Shown here piece after piece: positions 9,209 through 17,512 of a stretch of DNA of 64,000 nucleotides. The stretch lies in assembly GCF_000010525.1 (NCBI RefSeq), contig NC_009937.1:1059501-1123500 (forward strand), written 5' to 3'. The first letter of the stretch is position 1, and each line of letters opens with the position of its first letter. This DNA comes from Azorhizobium caulinodans ORS 571 (GTDB lineage Bacteria; Pseudomonadota; Alphaproteobacteria; Rhizobiales; Xanthobacteraceae). Below the pieces are notes generated by a model. The model was given only the letters and a program-made list of their open reading frames with translations. It searched no databases and had not been told where the DNA came from. A program made the position numbers and the translations under genes.

Positions 9209-10219
9209 TCAGCGGACCGGCGGGGCGTACTGGATGCCGCCGGCGCTCCAGAGCTGGTTCACGCCGCGCGGAATGGCGAGCTTGGAGCCCGTGCCGATGT
9301 TGCGCTCGAAGGCCTCGCCGTAATTGCCGACGGCGCGGATGATGCGCACCGCGAAATCCTTGGTGAGGCCGAGTTCGGTGCCGAAGTCGCCGTCCGTGCC
9401 GACGAGGCGCTTCACGTCCGGCTTCTGCGACTTCAGCGCTTCGTCGAGGCTGAGGGAGGAGACGCCCAGTTCCTCGCCGTTGATCATCACGTAGTGGGTC
9501 CACTTCACCACATTGAACCACTCGTCGTCGCCCTGGCGCACCACGGGGCCGAGGGGCTCCTTGGTGATGACGTCGGGCAGGACGATGTGGGAGGCGGGCT
9601 TGGCAAAGCCGGTGCGCAGCGCATAGAGCGCCGACACGTCCGTGGAGATGGTGTTGCAGGTGCCGTTCTCATAAGCCTTCACCAGATCCTGCACGGTCGG
9701 CAGGGTGACCAGTTCCAGCTTCATGTTGTTGGTCTTGAAGTAGTCCTCGGCGTAGCTGGCGGCGGTGGTGCCGACCTGCACGCAGACCTTGGAGCCGTCG
9801 AGCTCGAGGGCCGATTCGATCTTGCGCGCGGCCGGGACGAGGAAGCCCTGGCCGTCGAAATAGGTAACGGCGCCGAACAGGAACTTCTGCTTGGCCTCAC
9901 GCTCCAGCGTCCAGGTGGTGTTGCGCGAGAGCAGGTCCACCTTGCTGCCGGACAGCGCGGTGAAGCGGTCCTCGGCATTGAGCGGCACGAAGTTGACCTT
10001 CGCCGGGTCGTTCAGCACGGCGGCGGCCACCGCGCGGCAGAAGTCCACGTCGAAGCCCGACCACTTGCCGTCCACCTGCTGGGAGAAGCCCGGAATGCCG
10101 GTGCTGACGCCGCAGTTGAGCGTGCCGCGGTCCTTCACCGCCTTGAGGGTCTGGGCCATGGCGGCCGGGGCGGTGAACGCCACGGCGGCGCCGGCTACGA
10201 GCGCGAAAAGGGTCTTCAT
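9209..10219 (-). CDS. aapJ: general L-amino acid ABC transporter, periplasmic binding protein
   Basis: Periplasmic solute-binding protein of 336 residues resembling AapJ, which captures L-amino acids for the AapQMP importer. The signal peptide runs to AAMAQ. The mature start (TLKAVKDRGTLNCGVSTG), GFDVDFCRAVAAA and LLSRNTTWTLERE are characteristic of AapJ/BztA proteins. The ATG at 10219 follows a GAGG ribosome site. The usual downstream aapQ, aapM and aapP are absent: a strong terminator follows, then an unrelated hydrolase, so the permease must be encoded elsewhere. Confidence 0.9.
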   Translation of the reverse strand: MKTLFALVAGAAVAFTAPAAMAQTLKAVKDRGTLNCGVSTGIPGFSQQVDGKWSGFDVDFCRAVAAAVLNDPAKVNFVPLNAEDRFTALSGSKVDLLSRNTTWTLEREAKQKFLFGAVTYFDGQGFLVPAARKIESALELDGSKVCVQVGTTAASYAEDYFKTNNMKLELVTLPTVQDLVKAYENGTCNTISTDVSALYALRTGFAKPASHIVLPDVITKEPLGPVVRQGDDEWFNVVKWTHYVMINGEELGVSSLSLDEALKSQKPDVKRLVGTDGDFGTELGLTKDFAVRIIRAVGNYGEAFERNIGTGSKLAIPRGVNQLWSAGGIQYAPPVR

Positions 10220-10272
10220 GGAAAGGCCTCGCGTCATCACGCAATTCCCGGAACGGAGAGAGAGAAGGCCGC

Positions 10273-10941
10273 TCAAAGCGTGACGGCCTGACGAATGATG
10301 ACCTTCGTGCCCACTGGCACGCGGCTGTAGAGATCGATGATGTCGCTGTTCACGAGACGGAAGCAGCCGGAGGACACCGCATAGCCGATGGTCTCGGGCT
10401 GGTTCGTGCCGTGGATGCGGTAGACGGTCTGGCCCAGATAGAGCGCGCGGGCGCCCATGGGATTGCCGGGACCGCCGGCCATGAAGCGCGGCAGGTAGGG
10501 CTGGCGCTGGATCATCTCCGCCGGGGGGGTCCAGTCCGGCCACTCGGCCTTGCGGCTGATCTTCTCGAGGCCCTGCCACTGGAAGCCGTCGCGTCCGACG
10601 CCGATGCCGTAACGCATCGCCCGGTTGTTGCCTTCCACCAGATAGAGGAAGCGGTCGGAGGTGGAGATGATGATGGTGCCGGGGGCTTCCGTGGTGCGGA
10701 AATAGACCGGCTGGCGGCGGTAGGCCGGATCGAGCTGGGCCTCGTCATCCTCGGGCGGCACGAGGCCGGGCTGGTCGCCGATGTCGAGGGTGGCGCCGGG
10801 CGTTCCGCGCGGCGCGGTCGCGCCGGGGATCGAGGCATTGGGCGTGGGGCGGGTGCCGAAAGCCTGGGCGTGGGCGGCGCCGGCGAGCACGAGAAGGCCG
10901 AGCTGCAGCGCGGCCGCGAGACGCAGGGTCTTGAACGACAT
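10273..10941 (-). CDS. L,D-transpeptidase (YkuD/ErfK family)
   Basis: Exported peptidoglycan or lipoprotein cross-linking enzyme of 222 residues. A signal peptide ends near AGAAHAQA, followed by a proline-rich linker. The YkuD catalytic block is IHGTNQPETIGYAVSSGCFR, containing the conserved histidine and the nucleophilic cysteine, with SGCFR in place of the more common SHGCIR. A GGGAGG ribosome site supports the start at 10941. The gene lies 53 bp upstream of the aapJ-like gene on the same strand. Confidence 0.88.
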   Translation of the reverse strand: MSFKTLRLAAALQLGLLVLAGAAHAQAFGTRPTPNASIPGATAPRGTPGATLDIGDQPGLVPPEDDEAQLDPAYRRQPVYFRTTEAPGTIIISTSDRFLYLVEGNNRAMRYGIGVGRDGFQWQGLEKISRKAEWPDWTPPAEMIQRQPYLPRFMAGGPGNPMGARALYLGQTVYRIHGTNQPETIGYAVSSGCFRLVNSDIIDLYSRVPVGTKVIIRQAVTL

Positions 10942-11187
10942 GACGGAAAACCTCCCTTATCCCAGCCCCAAGGACAGGAGAGAGGCCGTCGCCCGCCGGT
11001 GGCGTCCGCCGCGGGCTTGCCGCCGCAGGTTCGCCGCCGCCTGATCCTCCCCCGCATCCCGTGGTATGCGCGTGACGCAACCGCACCTACCGCCTTCGGG
11101 ATAGCTGAGCCGCCGGGGAAGGAAAAGGGAAAAGAATGGTCGCATCCGCCCGCCGGCAAAGGAACGGGAGGCGGTATGTCGTGGAGC

Positions 11188-11712
11188 TCAAGCTTCGGGA
11201 ATCGTGCTCTCGCCGGGCCCGAGATCGCGCTGCATCAGCACGGTGTCGAGCCAGCGCCCGAACTTGAGGCCGCTGCTCTTGATGATGCCCACATCGCGGA
11301 AGCCGCAGGCGCGGTGGACGCCGATGGAGCCGGCATTGGCGCTGTCGCCGATCACCGCCACCATCTGCCGGAAGCCGCGGGCCTCGCATTCCCTCACCAG
11401 CGCCGTGAGGAGCGCCTTGCCGACGCCGCGCCGCTGGGCGCCGGGCGCCACATAGATCGAGTTCTCGACCGTGAAGCGGTAGGCGATGCGCGGCCGGAAC
11501 GCGCCGGCATAGGCATAGCCGAGCAGGGTCTCGTCCGTATCTACCGCCACCAGATAGGGATAGTCGCCGGCCATCAGCGCATCGAAGCGGCGCGTCATCT
11601 CGCCGACCCCCGGCGGGTCCAGCTCGAAGGAGGCGGTGCCGGTGCGCACGGCGTCGTCATAGATGTCGGCGATGGCGGGAACGTCGGCGAGGGTGGCAGG
11701 ACGGAGAAGCAT
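11188..11712 (-). CDS. GNAT N-acetyltransferase (phosphinothricin acetyltransferase-like)
   Basis: Acetyl-CoA-dependent N-acetyltransferase of 174 residues. The N-terminus LLRPATLADVPAIADIYDDA, the central SIYVAPGAQRRGVGKALL (acetyl-CoA pyrophosphate loop) and the later HRACGFRDVGI match the Pat/Bar-like subgroup, which acetylates phosphinothricin or methionine sulfoximine analogues. The real substrate may differ. The gene is monocistronic, separated by about 245 bp from the L,D-transpeptidase. Confidence 0.85.
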   Translation of the reverse strand: MLLRPATLADVPAIADIYDDAVRTGTASFELDPPGVGEMTRRFDALMAGDYPYLVAVDTDETLLGYAYAGAFRPRIAYRFTVENSIYVAPGAQRRGVGKALLTALVRECEARGFRQMVAVIGDSANAGSIGVHRACGFRDVGIIKSSGLKFGRWLDTVLMQRDLGPGESTIPEA

Positions 11713-11792
11713 GGCGGCACGCGGCAGGAGGGAAGGGCAGGTCCACGCCCTTTAATCCCGCGGCGGCGGCATTTGAAGCCGTCTCAAAAGAA

Positions 11793-11817
11793 AAGGCCCC
11801 GGCGATGCCGGGGCCTT
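11793..11817 (-). terminator. rho-independent terminator of the Bax-inhibitor gene
   Basis: A perfect 11-bp stem (aaggccccggc / gccggggcctt) with a 3-nt loop. On the minus strand it is followed by TTTTCTTTT, making an intrinsic terminator about 30 bp after the stop codon at 11850. Confidence 0.85.
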
Positions 11818-11849
11818 CCGTCCGTCTGTGCTTGGGCTCGGAAGCCGGA

Positions 11850-12635
11850 TCAGTTGTTGTTCCGGTTGCCGAAGAGCTGGAGCAGCATCATGAACAGGTT
11901 GATGAAGTCCAGATAGAGGGTCAGGGCGCCCATGATGGCCTTCTTGCCGGCGACGACGTCGTCGTCCGCCTCGAAGTACATCTCCTTGATGCGCTGGGTG
12001 TCGTAGGCGGTAAGGCCCGCGAAGACCAGCACGCCGACCACGGACACGATGAACTGCAGCATCGAGCTCGCGAGGAAGATGTTCACCAGCGAGGCGATGA
12101 TGATGCCGAACAGGCCCATGATCAGGAACGAGCCCATGCCCGTCAGATCACGCTTCGTGGTGTAGCCCCACAGGCTCAGCGCGCCGAAGGACGCGGCCGT
12201 GATGAAGAACACCCGCACGATGCTCTCGTGAGTGTACACGAGGAAGATGCTGGACAGGGAAATACCCACCAGCGCCGCATAGCCCCAGAACACCGCCTGG
12301 GCCGCGCCCACGCTCATGGACTGGATGCGGAAGCTCAGGAAGAACACAGCGGCGAGCGGCGCCAGCATGACCACCCACTTGAGCGGGCTCACGAACAGCG
12401 CGTAGCCGAACTGCGTCAGCATGATGCCGCCGGCCACCTGGCCTGCAGCTGCGCCCGGATTGGTCGTCACGGAGAGCATGAAAATGCCCAGGGCGGCCGC
12501 GCCAGTGATGGCAAGTCCAAGAGCCATATAGTTGTACACGCGCAGCATGTACGCCCGCAGGCCCTGGTCGATCGCGGCCTCCGAGCGCGTCACCGAGCCG
12601 TAACGCGCGGCGACGTTGCGATCATAGTCGGACAT
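11850..12635 (-). CDS. Bax inhibitor-1/YccA family membrane protein (YbhL type)
   Basis: Inner-membrane protein of 261 residues with seven hydrophobic segments, in the TMBIM/BI-1 family, whose bacterial members include calcium-leak channels. Typical features are the N-terminal YMLRVYNYMALGLAITG, the central TAASFGALSLWGYTTKRDLT and the C-terminal FAGLTAYDTQRIKEMY with its conserved aspartate, followed by ALTLYLDFINLFMMLLQLFG. It ends in an asparagine-rich tail. Its leader carries stem-loops in the position of the ybhL RNA motif reported in alphaproteobacteria. Confidence 0.93.
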   Translation of the reverse strand: MSDYDRNVAARYGSVTRSEAAIDQGLRAYMLRVYNYMALGLAITGAAALGIFMLSVTTNPGAAAGQVAGGIMLTQFGYALFVSPLKWVVMLAPLAAVFFLSFRIQSMSVGAAQAVFWGYAALVGISLSSIFLVYTHESIVRVFFITAASFGALSLWGYTTKRDLTGMGSFLIMGLFGIIIASLVNIFLASSMLQFIVSVVGVLVFAGLTAYDTQRIKEMYFEADDDVVAGKKAIMGALTLYLDFINLFMMLLQLFGNRNNN

Positions 12636-12947
12636 CGTCGGTTCCTTTCCTCATTCCATCGGCGGCATGGGCACAGCCCAAACCTATCCGACGCGCCATC
12701 AATATGGTCGGAGCCCGTTTCCCGGACAAGACCGCCTTTGATGAAATTTCCGCAAGGTCACGTTCCGTCAGCAGCTTGGGCGGGACTGCGCTTCCGAAAA
12801 ACCGGCGGATGGTAAGGCGGTCTGATGGCCTGAGGTCAGGAGCCGCGGCCTGCCGTCCGGCGGTGCCTAACAGCCCGCTACTACCACGCCCCCGCCGGCC
12901 TCTCCCTATAATCGCTCCAGAAAAACAGAAACGGAGTCGGGAGCGAG
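12636..12947. other. divergent intergenic region, BI-1 gene / cytochrome c
   Basis: A 312-bp spacer between divergent genes. The part nearest the BI-1 gene holds the putative structured leader described separately. I see no tRNA, repeat or convincing gene in the rest; a short frame running through 12704-12982 lacks protein-like composition and a ribosome site. Confidence 0.6.
12660..12715 (-). promoter_or_regulatory. candidate ybhL-type RNA leader
   Basis: On the minus strand, upstream of the BI-1/YbhL gene, there are two perfect stems: tccgac pairing with gtcgga (12687-12692 with 12707-12712) and a tight hairpin tgggc-aca-gccca (12668-12680). A conserved ybhL leader of unknown function has been described in Rhizobiales at this position. 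The assignment here rests on location and stem-loops, not on a covariance search. Confidence 0.4.
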
Positions 12948-13370
12948 ATGCGGGATGGGAAAAGGCGGTCCGGTTGGCGTGAATGGCATGCCGGAGCCGT
13001 GGTGGCGGTGGTGATGGCAGGTCTCGGCGCCCCGGCGGCGCTGGCGCAGATGGCGCTGCCGACGCAGGCGCCCCTCACCGGGGCGGAGCTCTTCAAACGC
13101 CAGTGTGGCACCTGCCACACCACCAATGCGGCGGACCAGCCCCGGCAGGGGCCCACGCTGGCCGGGGTGTTCGGCCGCAAGGCGGGATCGGTGGAAGGGT
13201 TCCGCTATTCGCCGGGCTTCGCCAAGGCGGATTTCAGCTGGGACGAGGCGCATCTCGATGCCTGGCTCACCAATCCGCAGGCGGTGATTCCCGGCGCGAT
13301 CATGCCCTACCGCCAGCCCAAGCCGGACCTGAGGGCCGCTTTGATCGGCTATCTGAAGGAGTTGAAGTGA
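12948..13370 (+). CDS. periplasmic mono-haem c-type cytochrome
   Basis: Class I cytochrome c of 140 residues, exported through a signal peptide ending near ALAQ. The haem is bound covalently by CGTCH at residues 53-57, and the sixth ligand is probably the methionine of GAIMPYRQ at about 119. It resembles cytochrome c2-type proteins (GPTLAGVFGRKAG, FRYSPGF). Its stop overlaps the start of the VOC gene by one base, and a Tat-exported subunit and a GMC flavoprotein follow, so it is a plausible electron acceptor for that oxidoreductase. Confidence 0.9.
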   Translation: MRDGKRRSGWREWHAGAVVAVVMAGLGAPAALAQMALPTQAPLTGAELFKRQCGTCHTTNAADQPRQGPTLAGVFGRKAGSVEGFRYSPGFAKADFSWDEAHLDAWLTNPQAVIPGAIMPYRQPKPDLRAALIGYLKELK

Positions 13371-13765
13371 TGGCCAAGCCCGTTCATGTCATGCTGCGCG
13401 TCCTCGATGAAGCGCGCGCGGTCGCCTTCTACGAGACCGCTTTCGGCCTGAAGGTCGCGGACCGATTCGATTTCGGAACATTCGCGCTGCTCTATCTGCG
13501 CGGCGACGAGAGCCCCTTCGAGGTGGAGCTTACCGTCAATTACGACCGCACCGAGCCCTATGCGCAGGGCGATGGCTACGGCCATGTGGCGGTGACCGTC
13601 TCATCTGTCGAGGCCGAGCACGCCCGGCTGGAGGCTGCCGGCCTCGCGCCGGGGCCGATCCGCGATTTCAAGCATGAAGACAAGACCCTCGCCCGCTTCT
13701 TCTTCATCACCGATCCCGATGGCTACAAGACCGAGGTGATCGAGCGGGGCGGGCGCTACATCTGA
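13370..13765 (+). CDS. VOC family protein (glyoxalase I-like)
   Basis: Cytoplasmic protein of 131 residues with the vicinal-oxygen-chelate fold. The layout is that of lactoylglutathione lyase (HVMLRVLDEARAVAFYETAF at the start, GYGHVAVTV in the middle, FFITDPDGYKTEVIE at the end), giving metal-ligand candidates H, E, H and E. Its ATG overlaps the cytochrome stop (TGATG), indicating translational coupling. The substrate could be methylglyoxal-glutathione, but a GMC-type cluster context leaves other roles open. Confidence 0.85.
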   Translation: MAKPVHVMLRVLDEARAVAFYETAFGLKVADRFDFGTFALLYLRGDESPFEVELTVNYDRTEPYAQGDGYGHVAVTVSSVEAEHARLEAAGLAPGPIRDFKHEDKTLARFFFITDPDGYKTEVIERGGRYI

Positions 13766-13832
13766 GTTCCAAAAGCAAGTGCAAGGCGGACGCCGCACAA
13801 GATGGCGCCGCCGCAGGATAGGGAGGAACGCC

Positions 13833-14369
13833 ATGAGAGAAGTCGATCCCCGGACCCGCTACAGCCGCCGCTTCCTTCTGAAGGCGGCGGCCATCTCGGT
13901 GCCCGCCGCCGCGGTGGCGGGCGGCACGCTGTCGGACGCCTGGGCGGAAGGCGGCGTGCTGAAGCCGGCCAGCATGAAGACGCTGGCGAAGGCGGCCCGC
14001 GATATCTACCCCCACGATTTCCTAGGGGACATCTATTACATCACGGCCGTGAAGCCGTGGAAAGAGAAGGCGGCGGCCGATCCCGCCGTGAAGGCGATGC
14101 TGGAGGACGGCATCGCGAAACTCGATGCCGCCGCCAAGGCCGCCCATGGCGTGCCTTATGTGGACGTGGGCTGGGAAGCCGACCGCGTCACGCTGCTCAA
14201 GGGCATCGAGAGCACGGACTTCTTCAAGAAGGTGCGGGGCGACCTTGTGGTGTCGCTCTACAACCAGAAGGAGATCTGGCCGAAGTTCGGCTATGAGGGC
14301 GCCTCCGCCGACAAGGGCGGCTACATCCATCGCGGCTTCGACGACATCGACTGGCTGCCGAAGGCCTGA
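13833..14369 (+). CDS. Tat-exported small subunit, gluconate 2-dehydrogenase subunit 3 family
   Basis: Protein of 178 residues with a twin-arginine signal (SRRFLLK at about residues 11-17, then an alanine-rich segment ending ASAWAE-like at DAWAEG). The rest (MKTLAKAARDIYPHD near the start of the mature part, then WPKFGYEGASADKGGYIHRG) matches the small subunit of membrane-bound FAD dehydrogenases. In these enzymes it acts as export partner and stabiliser of the GMC catalytic subunit, which is the next gene and lacks its own signal. A GGGAGG ribosome site fixes the ATG at 13833. Confidence 0.8.
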   Translation: MREVDPRTRYSRRFLLKAAAISVPAAAVAGGTLSDAWAEGGVLKPASMKTLAKAARDIYPHDFLGDIYYITAVKPWKEKAAADPAVKAMLEDGIAKLDAAAKAAHGVPYVDVGWEADRVTLLKGIESTDFFKKVRGDLVVSLYNQKEIWPKFGYEGASADKGGYIHRGFDDIDWLPKA

Positions 14370-14450
14370 TGCTGAGGCGCGCCCACGAACGGGCGCCGCC
14401 ACCAAAGAAAAGACCGACAGGGAAACGCCAAACAGCCGGGAGGAACGTCC

Positions 14451-16019
14451 ATGGCTCAGTTCGACAGGAACGATGACAGCGTTGTGGTGATCGTCGGCTC
14501 AGGAGCTGGCGGCGGCACGCTGGGCAATGAACTCGCCCAGAAGGGCATCAAGGTGGTGATCCTCGAGGCCGGGGCGCGCAACGAGATCCAGGATTTCGTC
14601 AATGACGAATGGGAGAGCTTCGCCCAGCTCGCCTGGACCGACATGCGCGTTGCCTCCGGCTCGTGGCGGGTGGCGCGGGATTTCCCGAACCTGCCGGCGT
14701 GGATCGTGAAATCCGTGGGCGGCTCCACCGTCCATTGGGCGGGCGCCTCGCTGCGCTTCGAGCAGCACGAGTTCAAGGCCGCCTCAGCCTATGGCGGCAT
14801 CAAGGGCGCCAACCTCCTTGACTGGCCGATCACCAAGGCGGAACTCGACCCATATTACGCCAAGGCCGAAGACAAGATGGGGGTGACGCGCACCAACAAC
14901 ATCCCCGGCCTGCCCGGCAACAACAACGAGAAGGTGCTGGAGGCCGGCGCCCGCAAGATCGGCTACAAGGACTTCTCCACCGGGCGCATGGCCATCAACA
15001 GCCAGCCCCGCGACGGGCGCGGCTCCTGCCAGCAGATCGGTTTCTGCTTCCAGGGCTGCAAGTCCGGCGCCAAATGGTCCACGCTCTATACGGAAATCCC
15101 CAAGGGCGAGGCCACCGGCAATCTGGAAGTGCGGCCCAACTGCCACGTGGCGAAGATCGAGCACGACGCCAATGGCAAAGTGACGGCGGTGGTCTATTTC
15201 GACGAGACCGGCGCCACCCAGCGGCAGAAGGCCCGCGTGGTCGCTGTGGCGGGCAATTCCATCGAAAGCCCGCGCCTGCTTCTCAACAGCGCGTCCAGCC
15301 TGTTCCCGAACGGCCTTGCCAATTCCTCGGGGCAGGTGGGGCGCAACTACATGCGCCACGTCACCGGCTCGGTCTATGCCGCCTTCGAGAAGCCGGTGCA
15401 CATGTATCGCGGCACCACCATGGCCGGCATCATCCGCGATGAGGCGCGGCACGATCCCGGCCGTGGCTTTGCCGGCGGCTACGAGATGGAGACGCTCTCC
15501 CTCGGCCTGCCCTTCATGGCCGCCTTCCTGAACCCCGGCGCGTGGGGCCGCAGCTTCACCTCGGCCATGGAGAATTATCCCCGCATGGCCGGCATGTGGC
15601 TGGTGGGCGAGGACATGCCGCAGGAGAAGAACGCCATCACGCTGGACAAGGAGGCCAAGGACAAGTTCGGCCTGCCGGTGGCCAACGTGCATTATGACGA
15701 CCATTCCAATGACGTGGCCATGCGCAACCACGGCTACCAGCAGGGGGCGGCGCTCTATGAGGCGGTGGGGGCGGTGCAGACCTATCCCACCACGCCCTAT
15801 CCCAGCACGCACAACCTCGGCACCAACCGCATGAGCGAGAAGCCGCGCGACGGGGTGGTCAACAAGTTCGGCCAGTCGCACGACATCAAGAATTTGTTCG
15901 TGTCGGATGGCAGCCAGTTCACCACCAGCGCGGCCTGTAATCCCACGCTCACCATCGTCGCCCTCGCCATCCGGCAGGCCGACCACATGGCCGAACTGAT
16001 GCGCCGGCGCGACATCTGA
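14451..16019 (+). CDS. GMC family FAD-dependent dehydrogenase, catalytic subunit
   Basis: Flavoprotein of 522 residues that oxidises an alcohol or sugar, predicted to work in the periplasm with the preceding Tat-exported subunit. The FAD-binding Rossmann motif is VGSGAGGG at residues about 15-22 with EAGAR after the second strand. A cysteine-rich stretch (SCQQIGFCFQGCKSGAKWS) is typical of the gluconate/sorbitol dehydrogenase branch. The C-terminal catalytic pair is probably His454 (STHNLGTNRMS) and Asn497 (CNPTLTIV). No signal peptide is present. The substrate is not predictable from sequence. Confidence 0.88.
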   Translation: MAQFDRNDDSVVVIVGSGAGGGTLGNELAQKGIKVVILEAGARNEIQDFVNDEWESFAQLAWTDMRVASGSWRVARDFPNLPAWIVKSVGGSTVHWAGASLRFEQHEFKAASAYGGIKGANLLDWPITKAELDPYYAKAEDKMGVTRTNNIPGLPGNNNEKVLEAGARKIGYKDFSTGRMAINSQPRDGRGSCQQIGFCFQGCKSGAKWSTLYTEIPKGEATGNLEVRPNCHVAKIEHDANGKVTAVVYFDETGATQRQKARVVAVAGNSIESPRLLLNSASSLFPNGLANSSGQVGRNYMRHVTGSVYAAFEKPVHMYRGTTMAGIIRDEARHDPGRGFAGGYEMETLSLGLPFMAAFLNPGAWGRSFTSAMENYPRMAGMWLVGEDMPQEKNAITLDKEAKDKFGLPVANVHYDDHSNDVAMRNHGYQQGAALYEAVGAVQTYPTTPYPSTHNLGTNRMSEKPRDGVVNKFGQSHDIKNLFVSDGSQFTTSAACNPTLTIVALAIRQADHMAELMRRRDI

Positions 16020-16108
16020 CGGGTACGTCCGGCGGCAACGGCCGACGTGGACACCGTGACCCAAGTCGGATGGCCGGGCGTCTCCCGGCCATCTAAGCCC
16101 GCCTTCCT

Positions 16109-16411
16109 CTACTCCGCGGCCATCAGCGGCTGTCCGCCGATCGGCTGGCCGGCCTTGCGCGAGATATAGATGAGGCAGGAGCAGCGCAGCAGGGAGGCGA
16201 GGTTCTGCACCTCGCCCCGGCAGTCCAGCACCTCGTCATGCAGCGTGGTGATGAACTTGGCGACGCTGCTGCCTTCGCTGGCGGCGATCTCCTCCAGGAT
16301 GGTCCAGAAGGTATTTTCGAGCCGGACCGAGGTGATGTGCCCGCCGATCCGGATGGAGCGCGTCACCGACTGGTAATTTTCCTGGGGCTGATGTGCGAAC
16401 ATGTGGCACAT
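16109..16411 (-). CDS. small ribbon-helix-helix domain protein
   Basis: Protein of 100 residues. TRSIRIGGHITSVRLENTFW resembles the beta strand and first helix of a ribbon-helix-helix DNA-binding domain, and WTILEEIAASEG the rest of it. A cysteine-containing C-terminal part follows (DCRGEVQNLASLLRCSCL). The start at 16411 is supported by a strong GGGAGGG ribosome site; a longer frame to 16438 would place the start before that site. It is convergent with the GMC gene. DNA-binding specificity and target are unknown. Confidence 0.7.
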   Translation of the reverse strand: MCHMFAHQPQENYQSVTRSIRIGGHITSVRLENTFWTILEEIAASEGSSVAKFITTLHDEVLDCRGEVQNLASLLRCSCLIYISRKAGQPIGGQPLMAAE

Positions 16412-16484
16412 GCGACCCTCCCACGTTCGTTTTGCCAAAGGCTAAGCCAATCGGCGGAAGCGAACAACCATCGTCCGCCCACGC

Positions 16485-17360
16485 TCAGGCCCGCAGCCGC
16501 GCCGAGAGCGCCTCGATGAACAATCGCACCTTGGCGGGCACGAGCCGCCGCGTGGGGTAGACCGCCCAGATGGCGAGCGTTTCCGGCTCGCCGTCCGACA
16601 GGTGGATCGCCTCCAGACGCCCATCCGCGATTTCCTCGCGCACGTTCCAGAGGGAGAGGTTGGCGATGCCGAGGCCGGCGATGCAGGCCTGGTGCAGCGA
16701 TTCCATCGAGGACGAACTGTAGCGCCCGCTCGCCTTCACGCGCACGCTGCGGCCCTCGCTGGCGAAGGTCCAGTGGCTGCGGTTGGGCGTGGTGAGGCAT
16801 TCGTGGGTCTTGAGGTCCGCCATCGTCTGCGGCCGTCCGTGCCGGGCGAGATAGGCGGGGGAGGCGATCAGCAGGCAGGGGTTGTCGGCAAGGCGGCGGG
16901 CGATCAGGGTGCTGTCGCCGAGCTGCGCAATGCGGATGGCCAGATCGATGCCTTCCGCCACCACGTCGACGACGGTGTCGGAGATCATCACATCCACGCG
17001 AACCTGCGGGTTGGCCTCCATGAAATGGGCCACCACGGGATTGATGATGCGCCGGGCGAAGGCGGCCGAGCAGGAGAGGCGCAGGAGGCCGGTCGCCTTG
17101 TCCTCGGGCGAGCAGATGCTGGCGATTGCCGCCGCCTTTTCCTCCAGCAGCGTCTGCGCATGGGGCAGGAAGACCTGCCCTTCGTCCGTCAGCGTCAGGG
17201 CCCGCGTGGTGCGGTGGACGAGGCGGACGCCCAGTTCCTGCTCCAGCGTCGCGAGGTGGCGGGAGGCCGCCATGGGCGAGATGCGCAGACGCCGGGCCGC
17301 GGCGGCAAGGCTGCCGGCGGCGGCCGTCTCGGCGAGCACGGAAAGGGCGATGAATTCCAT
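16485..17360 (-). CDS. LysR family transcriptional regulator
   Basis: DNA-binding regulator of 291 residues. The winged helix-turn-helix is at the N-terminus (SLAAAARRLRISPMAASRHL, then EQELGVRLVHRTTRALTLT), followed by the periplasmic-binding-protein-like effector domain. It is divergent from an MFS exporter gene, which is its most likely target. An inverted repeat lies 2 bp from its start codon and suggests autoregulation. The effector is unknown. Confidence 0.92.
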   Translation of the reverse strand: MEFIALSVLAETAAAGSLAAAARRLRISPMAASRHLATLEQELGVRLVHRTTRALTLTDEGQVFLPHAQTLLEEKAAAIASICSPEDKATGLLRLSCSAAFARRIINPVVAHFMEANPQVRVDVMISDTVVDVVAEGIDLAIRIAQLGDSTLIARRLADNPCLLIASPAYLARHGRPQTMADLKTHECLTTPNRSHWTFASEGRSVRVKASGRYSSSSMESLHQACIAGLGIANLSLWNVREEIADGRLEAIHLSDGEPETLAIWAVYPTRRLVPAKVRLFIEALSARLRA

Positions 17361-17362
17361 TG

Positions 17363-17377
17363 TATCAAACCTTGATA
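17363..17377. promoter_or_regulatory. inverted repeat, candidate LysR operator
   Basis: tatcaa-acc-ttgata, a perfect 6-bp inverted repeat with 3-bp spacer, immediately upstream of the lysR start codon in the 152-bp region shared with the divergent MFS gene. A further gatcaaa half-site lies about 30 bp away at about 17404. Confidence 0.5.
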
Positions 17378-17512
17378 TAATCGCGTAACACAGTCAGTCA
17401 CTGGATCAAAACGCGTTATGGAGTAGCTTCCGCTCCGACTGGATTCCGGCGCGATGCCGGAACCCGCCGCCGGGCACCATCGGGCGTCCCGGCCGGATCG
17501 GGAGATCAAGAC

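Noticed and set aside
12704-12982. 92-codon frame across the cytochrome start
   Set aside because: No ribosome site, arginine/proline-rich translation and overlap with the cytochrome gene.
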